This document shows positions 41,461 to 50,710 of a stretch of DNA of 64,000 nt, one piece after another. The DNA is taken from positions 62,001 through 126,000 of the forward strand of contig CAVSDJ010000005.1 of assembly GCA_963726785.1 (NCBI GenBank). The letters are read 5' to 3'. Position numbers and translations under genes: made by a program. Below the pieces are notes generated by a model. The model did not search any database and was not told where the DNA came from. It saw only the letters and a program-made list of their open reading frames with translations. The stretch comes from DATEKX01 sp963726785. Lineage in GTDB: Bacteria; Acidobacteriota; Blastocatellia; UBA7656. Position 1 is the stretch's first letter; each line of letters begins with the position of its first letter.

Positions 41461-41493
41461 GGGTGCATTCCGCAACGGGATGCACCCCTTTCC
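41461..41493 (+). terminator. Hairpin terminator
   Basis: GGGTGCATTCCG and CGGGATGCACCC form a 12-bp stem (one wobble pair) with a 3-base loop, then CTTTCCCTTT. It lies 14 bases after the preceding stop and separates that gene from the PadR operon. Confidence 0.65.
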
Positions 41494-41595
41494 CTTTGAA
41501 TCCAAACTCCCTTCTATTTTCCGCAAGAAATTCCCTCTCCTCTTGCTTACCGAGAGGAACAAGTATATCCTTCCCTCGGTAACCAAGGGGAAGAT

Positions 41596-41931
41596 ATGAG
41601 CAAACCATCGGATTTAGTTCAGGGCACTTTGTACCTTCTAATATTGAAGATGTTGGCGCTGGAATCGCTACATGGCTGGGCGATCAGCCTGCGGTTGAAA
41701 CAGGTTTCCGGCGATGTCTTGCAGGTCAGCGATGGATCACTTTACCCGGCGCTGCATAAGCTTGAACAGGAGGGCTGGATCAAGGCCGAGTGGAAGCCTA
41801 GTGAAAACAATCGCCGCGCCAAGTATTACTCTTTGACGCGCCTCGGACGCAAGGAACTGGAGAGAGAAGCGGCCAACTGGCGGCGGCTGTCGGCTGCCAT
41901 CACGCAGGTAGTTGAATTGACAGGAGTATGA
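41596..41931 (+). CDS. PadR-family transcriptional regulator
   Basis: The 111-residue protein starts after GGGGAAG. It is a PadR-type winged helix: LVQGTLYLLILKMLALESLHGW at its start (recognition of the family's N-terminal helix) and SDGSLYPALHKLEQEGWIKAEW near residues 48-70 for DNA contact. It probably represses its own operon, which continues with the ABC permease three bases later. PadR plus this permease type is a recurring acidobacterial pair. Confidence 0.92.
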   Translation: MSKPSDLVQGTLYLLILKMLALESLHGWAISLRLKQVSGDVLQVSDGSLYPALHKLEQEGWIKAEWKPSENNRRAKYYSLTRLGRKELEREAANWRRLSAAITQVVELTGV

Positions 41932-41934
41932 GAG

Positions 41935-44592
41935 ATGAACCTGGAACGATGGTTCTATACATTCCCGCTTCGCTTGCGTTCCCTGTTTCGTCGCGGGCGA
42001 GTTGAGCAGGAATTGGACGAGGAGCTTCGCTATCACCTTGAACGACAGATTGAGGAAAACCTTGCCCAGGGTATGTCGCGCGAAGAGGCCCGCTATGCCG
42101 CGCTCCGCGCTATGGGTGGAATTGAACAACAGAAGGAGAGATGCAGGGATATGCGACGTGTAAACTTTATTGAAGACTTAATGCAGGATTTACGCTACGG
42201 CTTGAGAATGCTGATCAAGAGCCCGGTTTTCACTACGGTCGCTGTGCTGTCGCTCGCGCTCGGTATCGGCGCTAACACAGCGATATTCAGCGTAGTCAAT
42301 AACCTAATGCTTCGGCCCCTGCCCTACCCTGACTCCCAACAAATCATGGATGTTTGGCACACGCCGCCGCAGGAGAGCTTTCCCGGCTCGAAGACCTTTT
42401 CCGTATCACCGGCGAACTATCTGGACTGGAAAAGCCAGAACGACAGCTTCGAGCATATGGCAGCTTACACTTATGCAGGCTTCAGTCTAAGCACAAGCGA
42501 AGATCCTGTGTCTGTCATTGGCGCTGCCGTTACCTCAGAGTTCTTTTCAGTGCTGCGTTCCAGCCCAAGCCAGGGTCGCACCTTTTTGTCCGAAGAAGAA
42601 CTGCCCGGAAGCAATCACGTAGTTGTTATTAGCCATGGACTATGGCAGCGAGCTTTCGGAGCCGACTCTAATTTGATCGGTCAGACCCTGACTTTAAACA
42701 GCCAGAGTTTCACGCTTATAGGAATCATGCCAGCCGCATTCGAGTTCCCGCAACAGGCTGAATTATGGATACCGCTGCCGTGGAGTGATAAAGAAAAACA
42801 GACCCGCTCGATTCATGATTATCTGGTCATCGCGCGGTTAAACCCGAATGTCTCACTGGCACAGGCGCAGGCAGAGATGAGCAAGATTTCCAGCAATCTC
42901 GAACAGCAATATCCAGAAGACAACAAGGGCTGGGGCGCTGTGGTGATACCGCTTCAAGAGGATCTGATCGGTGATATTCGTCCTGCGCTGCTGGTGCTTT
43001 TCAGCGCCGTAGGTTTCGTGCTGTTGATCGCCTGCGCAAATGTCGCCAACTTAATGCTTGCCAGAGGAGCCAACCGCCAAAAAGAGATCGCAATTCGTAT
43101 GGCACTTGGCGCGGGACGGGCCAGGATTGTCCGGCAGCTACTAAGCGAAAGCGTTCTGCTCGCGACCGTGGGAGGCACACTTGGCCTTTTGCTCGCTAGT
43201 TTGGGAGGCAAGTTCTTAGTGCAATTAAGCGCTGGTAGCCTCCCTAATATTAGCGAAATCGGCATAGACAGATGGGCATTTGGGTTTACCTTGCTGGTCT
43301 CGGTCGGCGCAGGAATTGTGGCTGGCATTGCGCCAGCATTTCAATTTTCGACGGCTGATACGAGCACGATTCTGAAACAAGGGACAGGCCGAACCGGCGG
43401 CAGTTCCGTCAAGCAGCGCACACGCAAAGCGTTGGTGATTTCTGAAGTGGCTCTGTCATTGATCCTATTGATTGGGGCCGGTCTCATGATCCGAAGCTTC
43501 TGGAAGCTGCAACAAGTAAACCCGGGATTTAACGCCAGCAATATATTGACGATGAGCGTCGGCTTATCTCCCGTTAAGTACTCTAACGCTCAGCAGCGGG
43601 CGGCTTTCTTTGATCGCGCGCTCGAACAGGTGAGCGCCGTGCCGGGTGTCGTTTCCGTGGGGGTTACAACAACACTTCCTTTGGCAGGAAGTGGATCAAC
43701 ACAGCCTTTTACTGTTGAAGGCCGACCCGGGGCGGCGGTCGCGGAGCAGGTGATGGCGCTAACGCGCTATATAAGTCAGGACTACTTCATCACGATGGGC
43801 ATCCCCTTGCGACAGGGCCGCTTCTTCACCGACCAGGATCGTGAAAACAGCGTTCCCGCGATAATCATAAGCGAAACAATGGCACGCCAATTCTGGCCGG
43901 GGGAGGATCCCGTAGGCAAGCGGCTGACGCCTTCTTTTCACCTTCAGCAAGGGCCGCGCGAGATCGTCGGCGTGGTAGGTGACGTGAAGGGACAGGGGTT
44001 GGACACCGAGGTGTCGGCGATGATGTATATGCCCTATAAACAGACTCCGCGCCCGTCTATGACGTTTGTGGTGCGGACTGCCTCTGATCCTCAAAACTTC
44101 ACCCAGACCGTTTCCAAAGCCATATATGCGATAGACAAACAGCAAGCGCTTAGAAACATAAGGACGATGGAGCAGGTGCTGGCAAATTCGGTTTCCGGGC
44201 AGCGCTTCAACATGACGTTGCTGATGGCATTTGCCGCACTCGCGCTGATACTGGCGGCGGTGGGCGTTTATGGTGTGATGAATTATTCTGTCACGCTTCG
44301 CAGGCGCGAGCTTGGCATCCGCATGGCGCTAGGCGCACAGCCAGCAGATGTTTTGCGATTGGTTCTCGGCCAGGGGCTGACGTTGACATTGATAGGCGTA
44401 GGTGTGGGACTGGCGGGCGCATACGGACTGACCCGTCTGATGGCGAACCTGCTTTACGGGGTTCCCGCGACAGACTTTTTAACCTTCGCCAGTGTTTCAG
44501 GCGTACTGATGGCAGTGGGGCTTCTGGCTTCTTACCTGCCAGCGCGTCGCGCCACGAAAGTGGACCCGATGATCGCTCTGCGGCAAGAATAA
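41935..44592 (+). CDS. ADOP-type duplicated ABC transporter permease (MacB-like)
   Basis: The 885-residue protein starts with the cytoplasmic ADOP domain (EQELDEELRYHLERQIEENL, REEARYAALRAMGG). It then has two halves, each with a transmembrane helix, a MacB periplasmic core domain (from about residues 110 and 530) and an FtsX permease region of three helices (LLIACANVANLMLARGANRQ near 365, and near 770). It carries both membrane halves on one chain but no ATPase; the family is termed orphan because an ATPase gene is not adjacent, and none is seen here. It may pump small molecules or act mechanically on periplasmic partners. It is cotranscribed with PadR. Confidence 0.92.
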   Translation: MNLERWFYTFPLRLRSLFRRGRVEQELDEELRYHLERQIEENLAQGMSREEARYAALRAMGGIEQQKERCRDMRRVNFIEDLMQDLRYGLRMLIKSPVFTTVAVLSLALGIGANTAIFSVVNNLMLRPLPYPDSQQIMDVWHTPPQESFPGSKTFSVSPANYLDWKSQNDSFEHMAAYTYAGFSLSTSEDPVSVIGAAVTSEFFSVLRSSPSQGRTFLSEEELPGSNHVVVISHGLWQRAFGADSNLIGQTLTLNSQSFTLIGIMPAAFEFPQQAELWIPLPWSDKEKQTRSIHDYLVIARLNPNVSLAQAQAEMSKISSNLEQQYPEDNKGWGAVVIPLQEDLIGDIRPALLVLFSAVGFVLLIACANVANLMLARGANRQKEIAIRMALGAGRARIVRQLLSESVLLATVGGTLGLLLASLGGKFLVQLSAGSLPNISEIGIDRWAFGFTLLVSVGAGIVAGIAPAFQFSTADTSTILKQGTGRTGGSSVKQRTRKALVISEVALSLILLIGAGLMIRSFWKLQQVNPGFNASNILTMSVGLSPVKYSNAQQRAAFFDRALEQVSAVPGVVSVGVTTTLPLAGSGSTQPFTVEGRPGAAVAEQVMALTRYISQDYFITMGIPLRQGRFFTDQDRENSVPAIIISETMARQFWPGEDPVGKRLTPSFHLQQGPREIVGVVGDVKGQGLDTEVSAMMYMPYKQTPRPSMTFVVRTASDPQNFTQTVSKAIYAIDKQQALRNIRTMEQVLANSVSGQRFNMTLLMAFAALALILAAVGVYGVMNYSVTLRRRELGIRMALGAQPADVLRLVLGQGLTLTLIGVGVGLAGAYGLTRLMANLLYGVPATDFLTFASVSGVLMAVGLLASYLPARRATKVDPMIALRQE

Positions 44593-44673
44593 GCCGAGCC
44601 TCGCAGATCAAGGCAATGACCAGGCTCGACAGTGTAATTGATATAGAGAACTGATCGGCAACACAATATTGTG

Positions 44674-45585
44674 TTAGTCCAGATTTGAGCTTCGGCCAAA
44701 TGTCACAGGCAAGCAAGGGGCGGGGTCGCTAAAATCAAAGTCCCCCATATCGCAGGGCCCATATCTTACGGCGGTATGTGGACCCTTTGGGTTTTTGAGG
44801 TCCAATTCAAATCTATCTGACATCACTGGATCACTCGGATCAATTATATGATTGTAATACCTGTAGAACTCGGTCCTCACCTTCGGCTTAGCCGTTGTTC
44901 GACAAGAGTTGCTTATGGCAATTTCATATTTTGCCGTACCGTCCTCAATCAATTTTAAACGTGGTTCGTCTTCGCCATTGCATTTAAACTCGATAGTGCC
45001 AAGGTGATTAAGATAGATGTCAACGGCCAGCACAAGCCCGATTATCCTTTCCCTGACCGGGTCGCCGGTATTCTTCTTTTTTAACTTAAAGTCCGATTCG
45101 CTCACTTTGTAGGTATAGAAAAGGCCGTTATCAATGTGAAACCTCGGCCATAGGACATCGGATAACTTTTTAATCAACGTGCCATGCATTTCGTCGCTTT
45201 CCAGGTCGAAGCTGTAGTGTGTGTAGCTGTAACGATCATTAACAGGGTCTTCAACAGGGGCTTCGGGAGAACCAGGGGTATAGACGTAGACACCACCTAT
45301 CTTGGGATTTTTCACCTCGATGTTCATAGTACGTTTGTTTGCGCTATCCACAAAACCATCTGGAAGGAGCAGTTCAACCGCGTCGCACGGTAGTAGTGTC
45401 CCCCGCTTACGCACCTGCACATTCAAATGATGATCTGAAGCCCGGCTGTTTACCCCTACTTCGCATTGTTTATCACCGTCGAAACACATAGCCAGGAATC
45501 CGTGGAAATAGATTGTCGCGAATGTTGGTCCTGTCGTATAAAGATCAGGTTCATCTGTCCAAGGTTTATATTTGATGTCAGTCAT
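44674..45585 (-). CDS. Orphan protein downstream of TPR-CHAT protease
   Basis: I start at ATG 45585 because AGGAGA lies 8 bases upstream, inside the last codons of the protease gene. The stop of that gene is 16 bases away, so both share an mRNA. The 303-residue product has no signal peptide, membrane segment or recognised domain. It is acidic, rich in aromatic residues and beta-strand patterns (YIYFHG-like block near residue 26, VGVNSRASDHHLNVQV near 48, RYYNHIIDPSDPV near 260). Position suggests a substrate, partner or effector of the protease, which is inference only. Confidence 0.7.
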   Translation of the reverse strand: MTDIKYKPWTDEPDLYTTGPTFATIYFHGFLAMCFDGDKQCEVGVNSRASDHHLNVQVRKRGTLLPCDAVELLLPDGFVDSANKRTMNIEVKNPKIGGVYVYTPGSPEAPVEDPVNDRYSYTHYSFDLESDEMHGTLIKKLSDVLWPRFHIDNGLFYTYKVSESDFKLKKKNTGDPVRERIIGLVLAVDIYLNHLGTIEFKCNGEDEPRLKLIEDGTAKYEIAISNSCRTTAKPKVRTEFYRYYNHIIDPSDPVMSDRFELDLKNPKGPHTAVRYGPCDMGDFDFSDPAPCLPVTFGRSSNLD

Positions 45586-45601
45586 AATGTTTTCTCCTGA
45601 T

Positions 45602-48600
45602 TTAGAATTCTGCAAAACCTCCAATGGTCACAAAAGCGCCCCAGGCATGCGGGTTTCGCATAACTGGTTCCGGGTTGGTTAACATATCGAGTTGAGCTTG
45701 TCGTAATGCTCGAATAGCGTTCATGCCATCCACTTTTCGGTGTCTGTGAAAAGCGATCATAAGTTGAGCGGCCTGCTGAGACTCGACCGGCCACAGGCTG
45801 GCAACAACCACCGGCGCACCCGCTTTTATAAAAGGGCGCGCGATTCCTATGGCTCCTTCGCCGCGATAATATCGCTCTATCCCTGTCTGGCAGGCCGAGA
45901 GGACTACCAGCCGAGCGCGACGCAGGTTCATGCCGTAAATTTCCGAAGCCGTCAGCCCCTCGTCCGGCTTGCCATCTGCTCCGCTCCTGAAAGCCTCTTT
46001 CGACAACAGAAGCTTCGATGACATTGGCGAACGTTCATCCGCAACATAATGACCGGCAAAATGGATTACATCGGCATCAAGCATTAGCGCCTTTACAATG
46101 CGCGACTGAGCTTCTTGCCCGGTGAGCGTAAGAGAAGTATTGTAAAAGCCAGCCACTGACCTGGCCTCTACATCGGCATTCGGCAGATCGGAAAGCGAAG
46201 AGAATTTGGCGCGGTCGAAACTGGGATTGCCGATTGCTAACATTTGTTCATCGCGTAGCTTCGCCTTCGCGCGGGCCTGCTCAGAACAACTGATCATAAT
46301 GCTGGAACTTGGGGCGAGTCCGGACATGCATTCTTCAATAAAATACTTTCCGGATTCCGAGCAAACCATCGCGCCGAACGGAAGATAATTGAGAAGCTTA
46401 TCCGGCACTATAAAAATCATGTGCTCCGGTTCCAGCCTGGATTTAATCGGCTGTATCAATAGATCATAAAGTGATTTTCCGAGGCTGATTACTTCCTGAT
46501 TGTCGCCTGTGGCTGCTTTGGCTATCGCAACGATGAACTCGGTAACTTGTCTGGTAAGCTCGGCCAGTGTCACGGCTTGATAAGCGCTTTCGACCGAGTT
46601 TCTGGAGATGGCCCAGATGATCACCTTATCTTCCAGCACTGCATACTGTAGTAGCTGCGACTGATCGGGCAGTCTCTGTTGTATTTCGGCCACGCTCAGA
46701 GGACGCGCCACTGCGTTTACACGAACGTCGGCTCTGTCGCGGTCAGTGATAATCTTGCCACCGGCAATCACGAGGTCGAGCAGAGAACGCGCGTGGGAGG
46801 ATTCCGAATAGCTGAACGCTAAACGGCTGTCGTTCAACTGGAAATAAGTAAAATCAATTGCCAGATCGTAAGTGCTTTGACCCAGATCGAAATAGTTACT
46901 TCTATTACTATCTTCCAGTATTCTGGTCCGATCCTGTTCCAGCAGGCTTAGGCATGTATTGATCTCTGCGCCAATGGCCTGTTCGTCTTTCAGCCCGATT
47001 AGTGATTGCAGTTTTCCCCTGTGGGCTTCGGCAACATAGATGTGCAGATTCATCTTCTGATGCAGGTCAATGGCTCGATTATAATAGGACAGGGCTTGTT
47101 GAAAGTCGCCCATTTCTCTATAAAGATGCGCCAGATTAAGCGTCGAATTCGCGATCAGATTGGTCTTGCCTTTCTGGTCTTCGACGGCTTGCGCTTCCGC
47201 CAGTCCAAGCTCGCTATTCCTGACCGCCTCCTGATAGTTATGAAGTTTCTGATGGATTAAAGCCAGCAGCGCGTAGGAGCGGGATTTCAGTAACGGCAAG
47301 CCCGTCTCGTCAGCCAGTCGAAGGGCCGATTTCTGAAATTCCAGCGCCGCCGCCGGGAAGTTTAGTGAATTAAGGTTGGAAGCCATCTGATGATAGAAAG
47401 GCCAGACTTCAGTAGGCGCGGGCGAAAACGTCTCGGCTACATCTAACCCTTGAATGGCAAACCCCATAGACTTATAGAACTCACCAAAGTGCTGACTCAT
47501 CAACACTGTGGCTTGCAGGTTACGCAGTCCGCCGCTTACATCCTGGATGCTTTCATAAATCTCCATAGCTTTGGCCGCGCTATCGAGGCTTTTTGAGAAT
47601 TCGCGCCCGGAAGCCTGTGCATCAGCTATGCCGGTATACGATTGCGCGAGCAGCAGTCTATGTGCGCGTTGTGAACTGGATGCAGCGAGATGCTCGAAGA
47701 CAGCAATCGCCTGAGCGGTATCCGGCACTCTCAAAAAACAGGCTCCAACCCAGAATTGAGCGACTGTGGCTTCGTGCTCATCACGGGCCTGAGTAAATCC
47801 GCGCCTTGCTCGCTCATAAAACTGGGCCGCCTTCTCGTATTCCGTTTTTCTATAAGACTCGAAGCCCGATTTGAGCAGCCCTCTCGCAGGCCCAAGAAGC
47901 TTTCGCTGTGCCGGTGTGGTATGCAGGTAATAATCCGAGAGACCTTTTGTAAACCTGTCACCAGCTTTTTCAAGCTCCAATCTGCCCGCCAGTGAAATCA
48001 GGCGAAGCATTGCGCTGGCTTCTGCTGAATTGTCCTGCTCGGCTGACTCAATGTATCGGTCTATCAATCGCTGTGTGATGGTGTTGCTGATGCGGTCTCG
48101 ATTCCTACTAAGTATTCTCCAAGCCGTCGCCTCGTCATCGCTCGTGGCCGCAGCGACAAAATTCTCAAAGTCCTGCTCTTTGTTCACGTATGAGCGGCTC
48201 TTCTTTTCTTCCAGCGCCTTGAGCCGTCGGCGGGCTTCATCAGCCCAACCGGAATTAGAATCTTTTTCGAGATAGCTTTGCCACTCGGCTTCCGCTCGTT
48301 CCGGCAGATGCATGTACTCATACCAGAGCGCGCGATTGAACCGCGCTTCCAGCAGCGAGTCGTCAAGCTCAAGCGCCTTGTTTAGCCGGTCAAAGCTCTC
48401 TGTCATTTCTTCAGCCCGTTTTTCCTGAACCGGGTTCTGCCGAGCGTTCTCTAAAAGAGCGGCTGCCAGGTCGCTTTGAATCCGGGCGTCTTCCGGTTTG
48501 GCTTCCGCAGCCTTGCGCAGCAACTCAAGAGCTTCTGCGAATCGCTGTTCGGCAAGGTAGACACGGCCTAGCGTGTGAAATGAACTGGCGCTCGGATGAT

Positions 48601-49207
48601 CGGCGGCCTCTTTCACCGCGATTAGCTCGGCCTGGCTGAGATTTATCGTATCCGGATTTTGCCTGCCATCTCCCCTGGTCTCCGCCATTGGGGCATAATC
48701 GAGACCATACACGCGACTTTCAAAGAGTCGCCCGGAGTGGTAAGCCTTTGACAGCGCAAGCATGGCTTGCTGCTCCGGCGATTGAAAGAAAAAGGCTCTC
48801 CAAATGACAAACCCCAATGCAATCGCCAAAATAACCGATGCAGCAATGCCTGCATAAGATTTGGTGAAAGAATTAAACATAGCCCACGGCCTGTGCGAGA
48901 TGGCAATCGTGTCGCGCTTCTCATCAGGCTCCAGCCTTGAGCCGTAGGCTTTCAATGCCCTTGCGAATCGGAGCTTTTCAGTTCTTCCGGGAGAGGACAG
49001 AAAGAAACTCTCGAAGCGAATTCGTTCCGTGTCAGAAAGGCTTCCTTCGAGGTATCTGTCTATCAACTCTCTCTCCATCGCTTGAAGCTCCTCGTTTAGA
49101 TCATCGTTAAGAAGATACGCTTCTTCTAATTCGATCATCTCTTCTTCGGGCATAAGGCCCAACAGGTATTGGACCAGCCGATCTTCGTTGTTTGGGCTCC
49201 GGTTCAT
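45602..49207 (-). CDS. Membrane-tethered TPR-CHAT protease with anti-sigma-like N-terminus
   Basis: ATG 49207 lies 18 bases after the sigma-factor stop, with GAGG upstream. Residues 1-90 are helical and resemble the N-termini of acidobacterial anti-sigma proteins (RLVQYLLGLMPEEEMIELEE) but lack zinc-binding Cys/His. One transmembrane helix is at about 118-141. Residues 190-860 are TPR-like helices, first isolated units then a longer array. The C-terminal CHAT domain has the catalytic His in IHFAGHYV (near 1053) and Cys in VVLSACQTG (near 1106), so a caspase-like protease is expected. With the helix as the only anchor, either end may face the cytoplasm; inside-out topology is not resolved. It forms an operon with the ECF sigma gene upstream and an orphan gene downstream. 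Confidence 0.85.
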   Translation of the reverse strand: MNRSPNNEDRLVQYLLGLMPEEEMIELEEAYLLNDDLNEELQAMERELIDRYLEGSLSDTERIRFESFFLSSPGRTEKLRFARALKAYGSRLEPDEKRDTIAISHRPWAMFNSFTKSYAGIAASVILAIALGFVIWRAFFFQSPEQQAMLALSKAYHSGRLFESRVYGLDYAPMAETRGDGRQNPDTINLSQAELIAVKEAADHPSASSFHTLGRVYLAEQRFAEALELLRKAAEAKPEDARIQSDLAAALLENARQNPVQEKRAEEMTESFDRLNKALELDDSLLEARFNRALWYEYMHLPERAEAEWQSYLEKDSNSGWADEARRRLKALEEKKSRSYVNKEQDFENFVAAATSDDEATAWRILSRNRDRISNTITQRLIDRYIESAEQDNSAEASAMLRLISLAGRLELEKAGDRFTKGLSDYYLHTTPAQRKLLGPARGLLKSGFESYRKTEYEKAAQFYERARRGFTQARDEHEATVAQFWVGACFLRVPDTAQAIAVFEHLAASSSQRAHRLLLAQSYTGIADAQASGREFSKSLDSAAKAMEIYESIQDVSGGLRNLQATVLMSQHFGEFYKSMGFAIQGLDVAETFSPAPTEVWPFYHQMASNLNSLNFPAAALEFQKSALRLADETGLPLLKSRSYALLALIHQKLHNYQEAVRNSELGLAEAQAVEDQKGKTNLIANSTLNLAHLYREMGDFQQALSYYNRAIDLHQKMNLHIYVAEAHRGKLQSLIGLKDEQAIGAEINTCLSLLEQDRTRILEDSNRSNYFDLGQSTYDLAIDFTYFQLNDSRLAFSYSESSHARSLLDLVIAGGKIITDRDRADVRVNAVARPLSVAEIQQRLPDQSQLLQYAVLEDKVIIWAISRNSVESAYQAVTLAELTRQVTEFIVAIAKAATGDNQEVISLGKSLYDLLIQPIKSRLEPEHMIFIVPDKLLNYLPFGAMVCSESGKYFIEECMSGLAPSSSIMISCSEQARAKAKLRDEQMLAIGNPSFDRAKFSSLSDLPNADVEARSVAGFYNTSLTLTGQEAQSRIVKALMLDADVIHFAGHYVADERSPMSSKLLLSKEAFRSGADGKPDEGLTASEIYGMNLRRARLVVLSACQTGIERYYRGEGAIGIARPFIKAGAPVVVASLWPVESQQAAQLMIAFHRHRKVDGMNAIRALRQAQLDMLTNPEPVMRNPHAWGAFVTIGGFAEF

Positions 49208-49225
49208 TCCGACTGCCTCACTTAT

Positions 49226-49876
49226 TCAATTGGTAAAGTTGAAATTTTGTTTCACCGTGAATTCTTTCAGACAGCTTTTGAGGCAATGTTCGAGTTTTTC
49301 TCGAAGGCGAAAAGCTCGCAGCCTCAAGTTGGCGGGCGCAATATCGAGTTCTGCCGCAAGCCTTTTTCTATTGTTTATTTTCTGGCTCTTTTCGCCAACA
49401 TAGTAGCCTATGATCAGGTCACGGTTTTCATCAGTGATGCCTTCGAGACATTGTTCCAGGCAGTTCAACTCTAAATCCGATTTGCTAAGGTCTTCATCAC
49501 GTTGCAGGGATTCAACAGGGTCTTCCCAGGGGTGTTGACCGGCGGGCAAGTCTTCGAGCGAAGCCGCGCGCTTTGGCGACTGCTCCCAATACTCTTGCAG
49601 AATATTTCGCGCTATACCGATGAAGAAACTCAACGGATCGTTAGAATAAATTTCACTGCCTTCGCTGATCTTTTTTGTGGCGCAATTTATCGCTATGTCA
49701 GCATAGTCTTCCGGCAAGCGGCAGCCTCGATACTCAAAAAAACCGATCAATCTTTTCCGAATTCTTTCGTATTTTTCCGCAGCGACTTCACGGTTCGAAT
49801 CCAGGCTGGCGAGGAGTTTATCAAAGGCTTCACGGGTCAGAGTTCCATACCTTTTCTGCAATGCAATGGAGTCCAC
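49226..49876 (-). CDS. ECF-type RNA polymerase sigma factor
   Basis: The GTG start at 49876 has AAAGGGGGA 5 bases upstream. The 216-residue protein has a region-2 pattern near residues 40-100 (RGCRLPEDYADIAINCATKK, PLSFFIGIARNILQEYWE) and a region-4 helix-turn-helix near 150-200 (DLIIGYYVGEKSQKINNRKRLAAELDIAPANLRLRAFRLREK kept in two parts). It should direct polymerase to a small regulon. The following gene begins with an anti-sigma-like segment fused to a CHAT protease, suggesting that protease activity or ligand binding controls sigma release. Confidence 0.8.
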   Translation of the reverse strand: MDSIALQKRYGTLTREAFDKLLASLDSNREVAAEKYERIRKRLIGFFEYRGCRLPEDYADIAINCATKKISEGSEIYSNDPLSFFIGIARNILQEYWEQSPKRAASLEDLPAGQHPWEDPVESLQRDEDLSKSDLELNCLEQCLEGITDENRDLIIGYYVGEKSQKINNRKRLAAELDIAPANLRLRAFRLREKLEHCLKSCLKEFTVKQNFNFTN

Positions 49877-50291
49877 GACAATCCCCCTTTCTGTAGGTGA
49901 TTGCTCAGGAGAAGCTAATGGTTTCGGGTTTGAAATGCAGTGAGCTTGCGCGTCCGACCGTTATTTACATTTCCCAAGTGGCCGCAGCAATAAGCCCAAA
50001 GTATGTAATCACAACTCCAACTTCAAGAGCAAGTCTGGACGAATAGCAACACTTTGTTGCGCCATATGTCCGGCAATGTTTGGCGACGCTTGAAGCGCCT
50101 GTGAAACGTTTTGCCGCTTATGCCGATTGCAGAGTGTAAGCGATAGCAGTTCCAGCTTAGACAGTATCAAATTAACCGAGACTTTACCGCGAAGTTTCTC
50201 GGCTTCTTTGAGGCTCTCACCATTTCAAGGAGTGCAGTGGCGAGGGCGAACAACATAAATCGCATTCCAAATTATGAATAAGGAGAAAACA
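49877..50291. promoter_or_regulatory. Divergent promoter region of the sigma/CHAT operon
   Basis: The 415-base gap lies between the sigma gene (-) and a small orphan gene (+), so it probably holds both promoters and any autoregulated ECF promoter. I see no clear -35/-10 motif, repeat or stable hairpin in it. Confidence 0.35.
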
Positions 50292-50597
50292 ATGGCTCTT
50301 GATTTTAAACGTTCGACTCTTACCATTCCGAGGACTGTGGGAAGCTGGTACGAGGGAGACTTGCACTTCGACTTCCCTACCCCAGTGAATAAGGCAGAGG
50401 CCGCGATAACGGGCTTCGTTTTTAGATACGAAGATAGTGATCGTCCCTTTTACGATCAGGCGGCTCAAACCTCTGTGACCCATAGTGGTAACAAAGTAAG
50501 GGTGCATGTCTCTTTCTGGCTTAAAGATAGAAGTGGGAACTACGATGATGCATATACTGGGGCCGTACATGTGCTGGCGATTGTAGACAGAGCTTAG
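50292..50597 (+). CDS. Small orphan beta-rich protein divergent from the CHAT operon
   Basis: ATG 50292 has AAGGAG 6 bases upstream. The 101-residue product (MALDFKRSTLTIPRTVGSW to VHVLAIVDRA) is strongly beta-patterned, has no signal peptide and no Cys. No family is recognised. It is followed by a good terminator, so it is a single-gene unit. Its place opposite the sigma/CHAT operon may mean shared control. Confidence 0.65.
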   Translation: MALDFKRSTLTIPRTVGSWYEGDLHFDFPTPVNKAEAAITGFVFRYEDSDRPFYDQAAQTSVTHSGNKVRVHVSFWLKDRSGNYDDAYTGAVHVLAIVDRA

Positions 50598-50626
50598 TGC
50601 GGCTCAGATGATAGCTTGTATGCTTG

Positions 50627-50688
50627 TGTGACCCGCGCGCTTGCTCGATGCTTTAAGGCTTCGAGCGCGCCTTGCGGGTCACAGTTTT
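50627..50688 (+). terminator. Rho-independent terminator between convergent genes
   Basis: TGTGACCCGC and GCGGGTCACA form the outer 10-bp stem, with a second inner stem (GCTCGA/TCGAGC) and then GTTTTATTG. It serves the small orphan gene and may also act on glnS from the other side. Confidence 0.65.
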
Positions 50689-50710
50689 ATTGTCTTTGTT
50701 TAAGAGTGAA

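Noticed and set aside
45602..49876. Type III-E CRISPR (Craspase) locus
   Set aside because: Sigma, TPR-CHAT and a partner are present, but no repeat array, Cas7-11 effector or other cas gene is in the window; only an analogy is justified.
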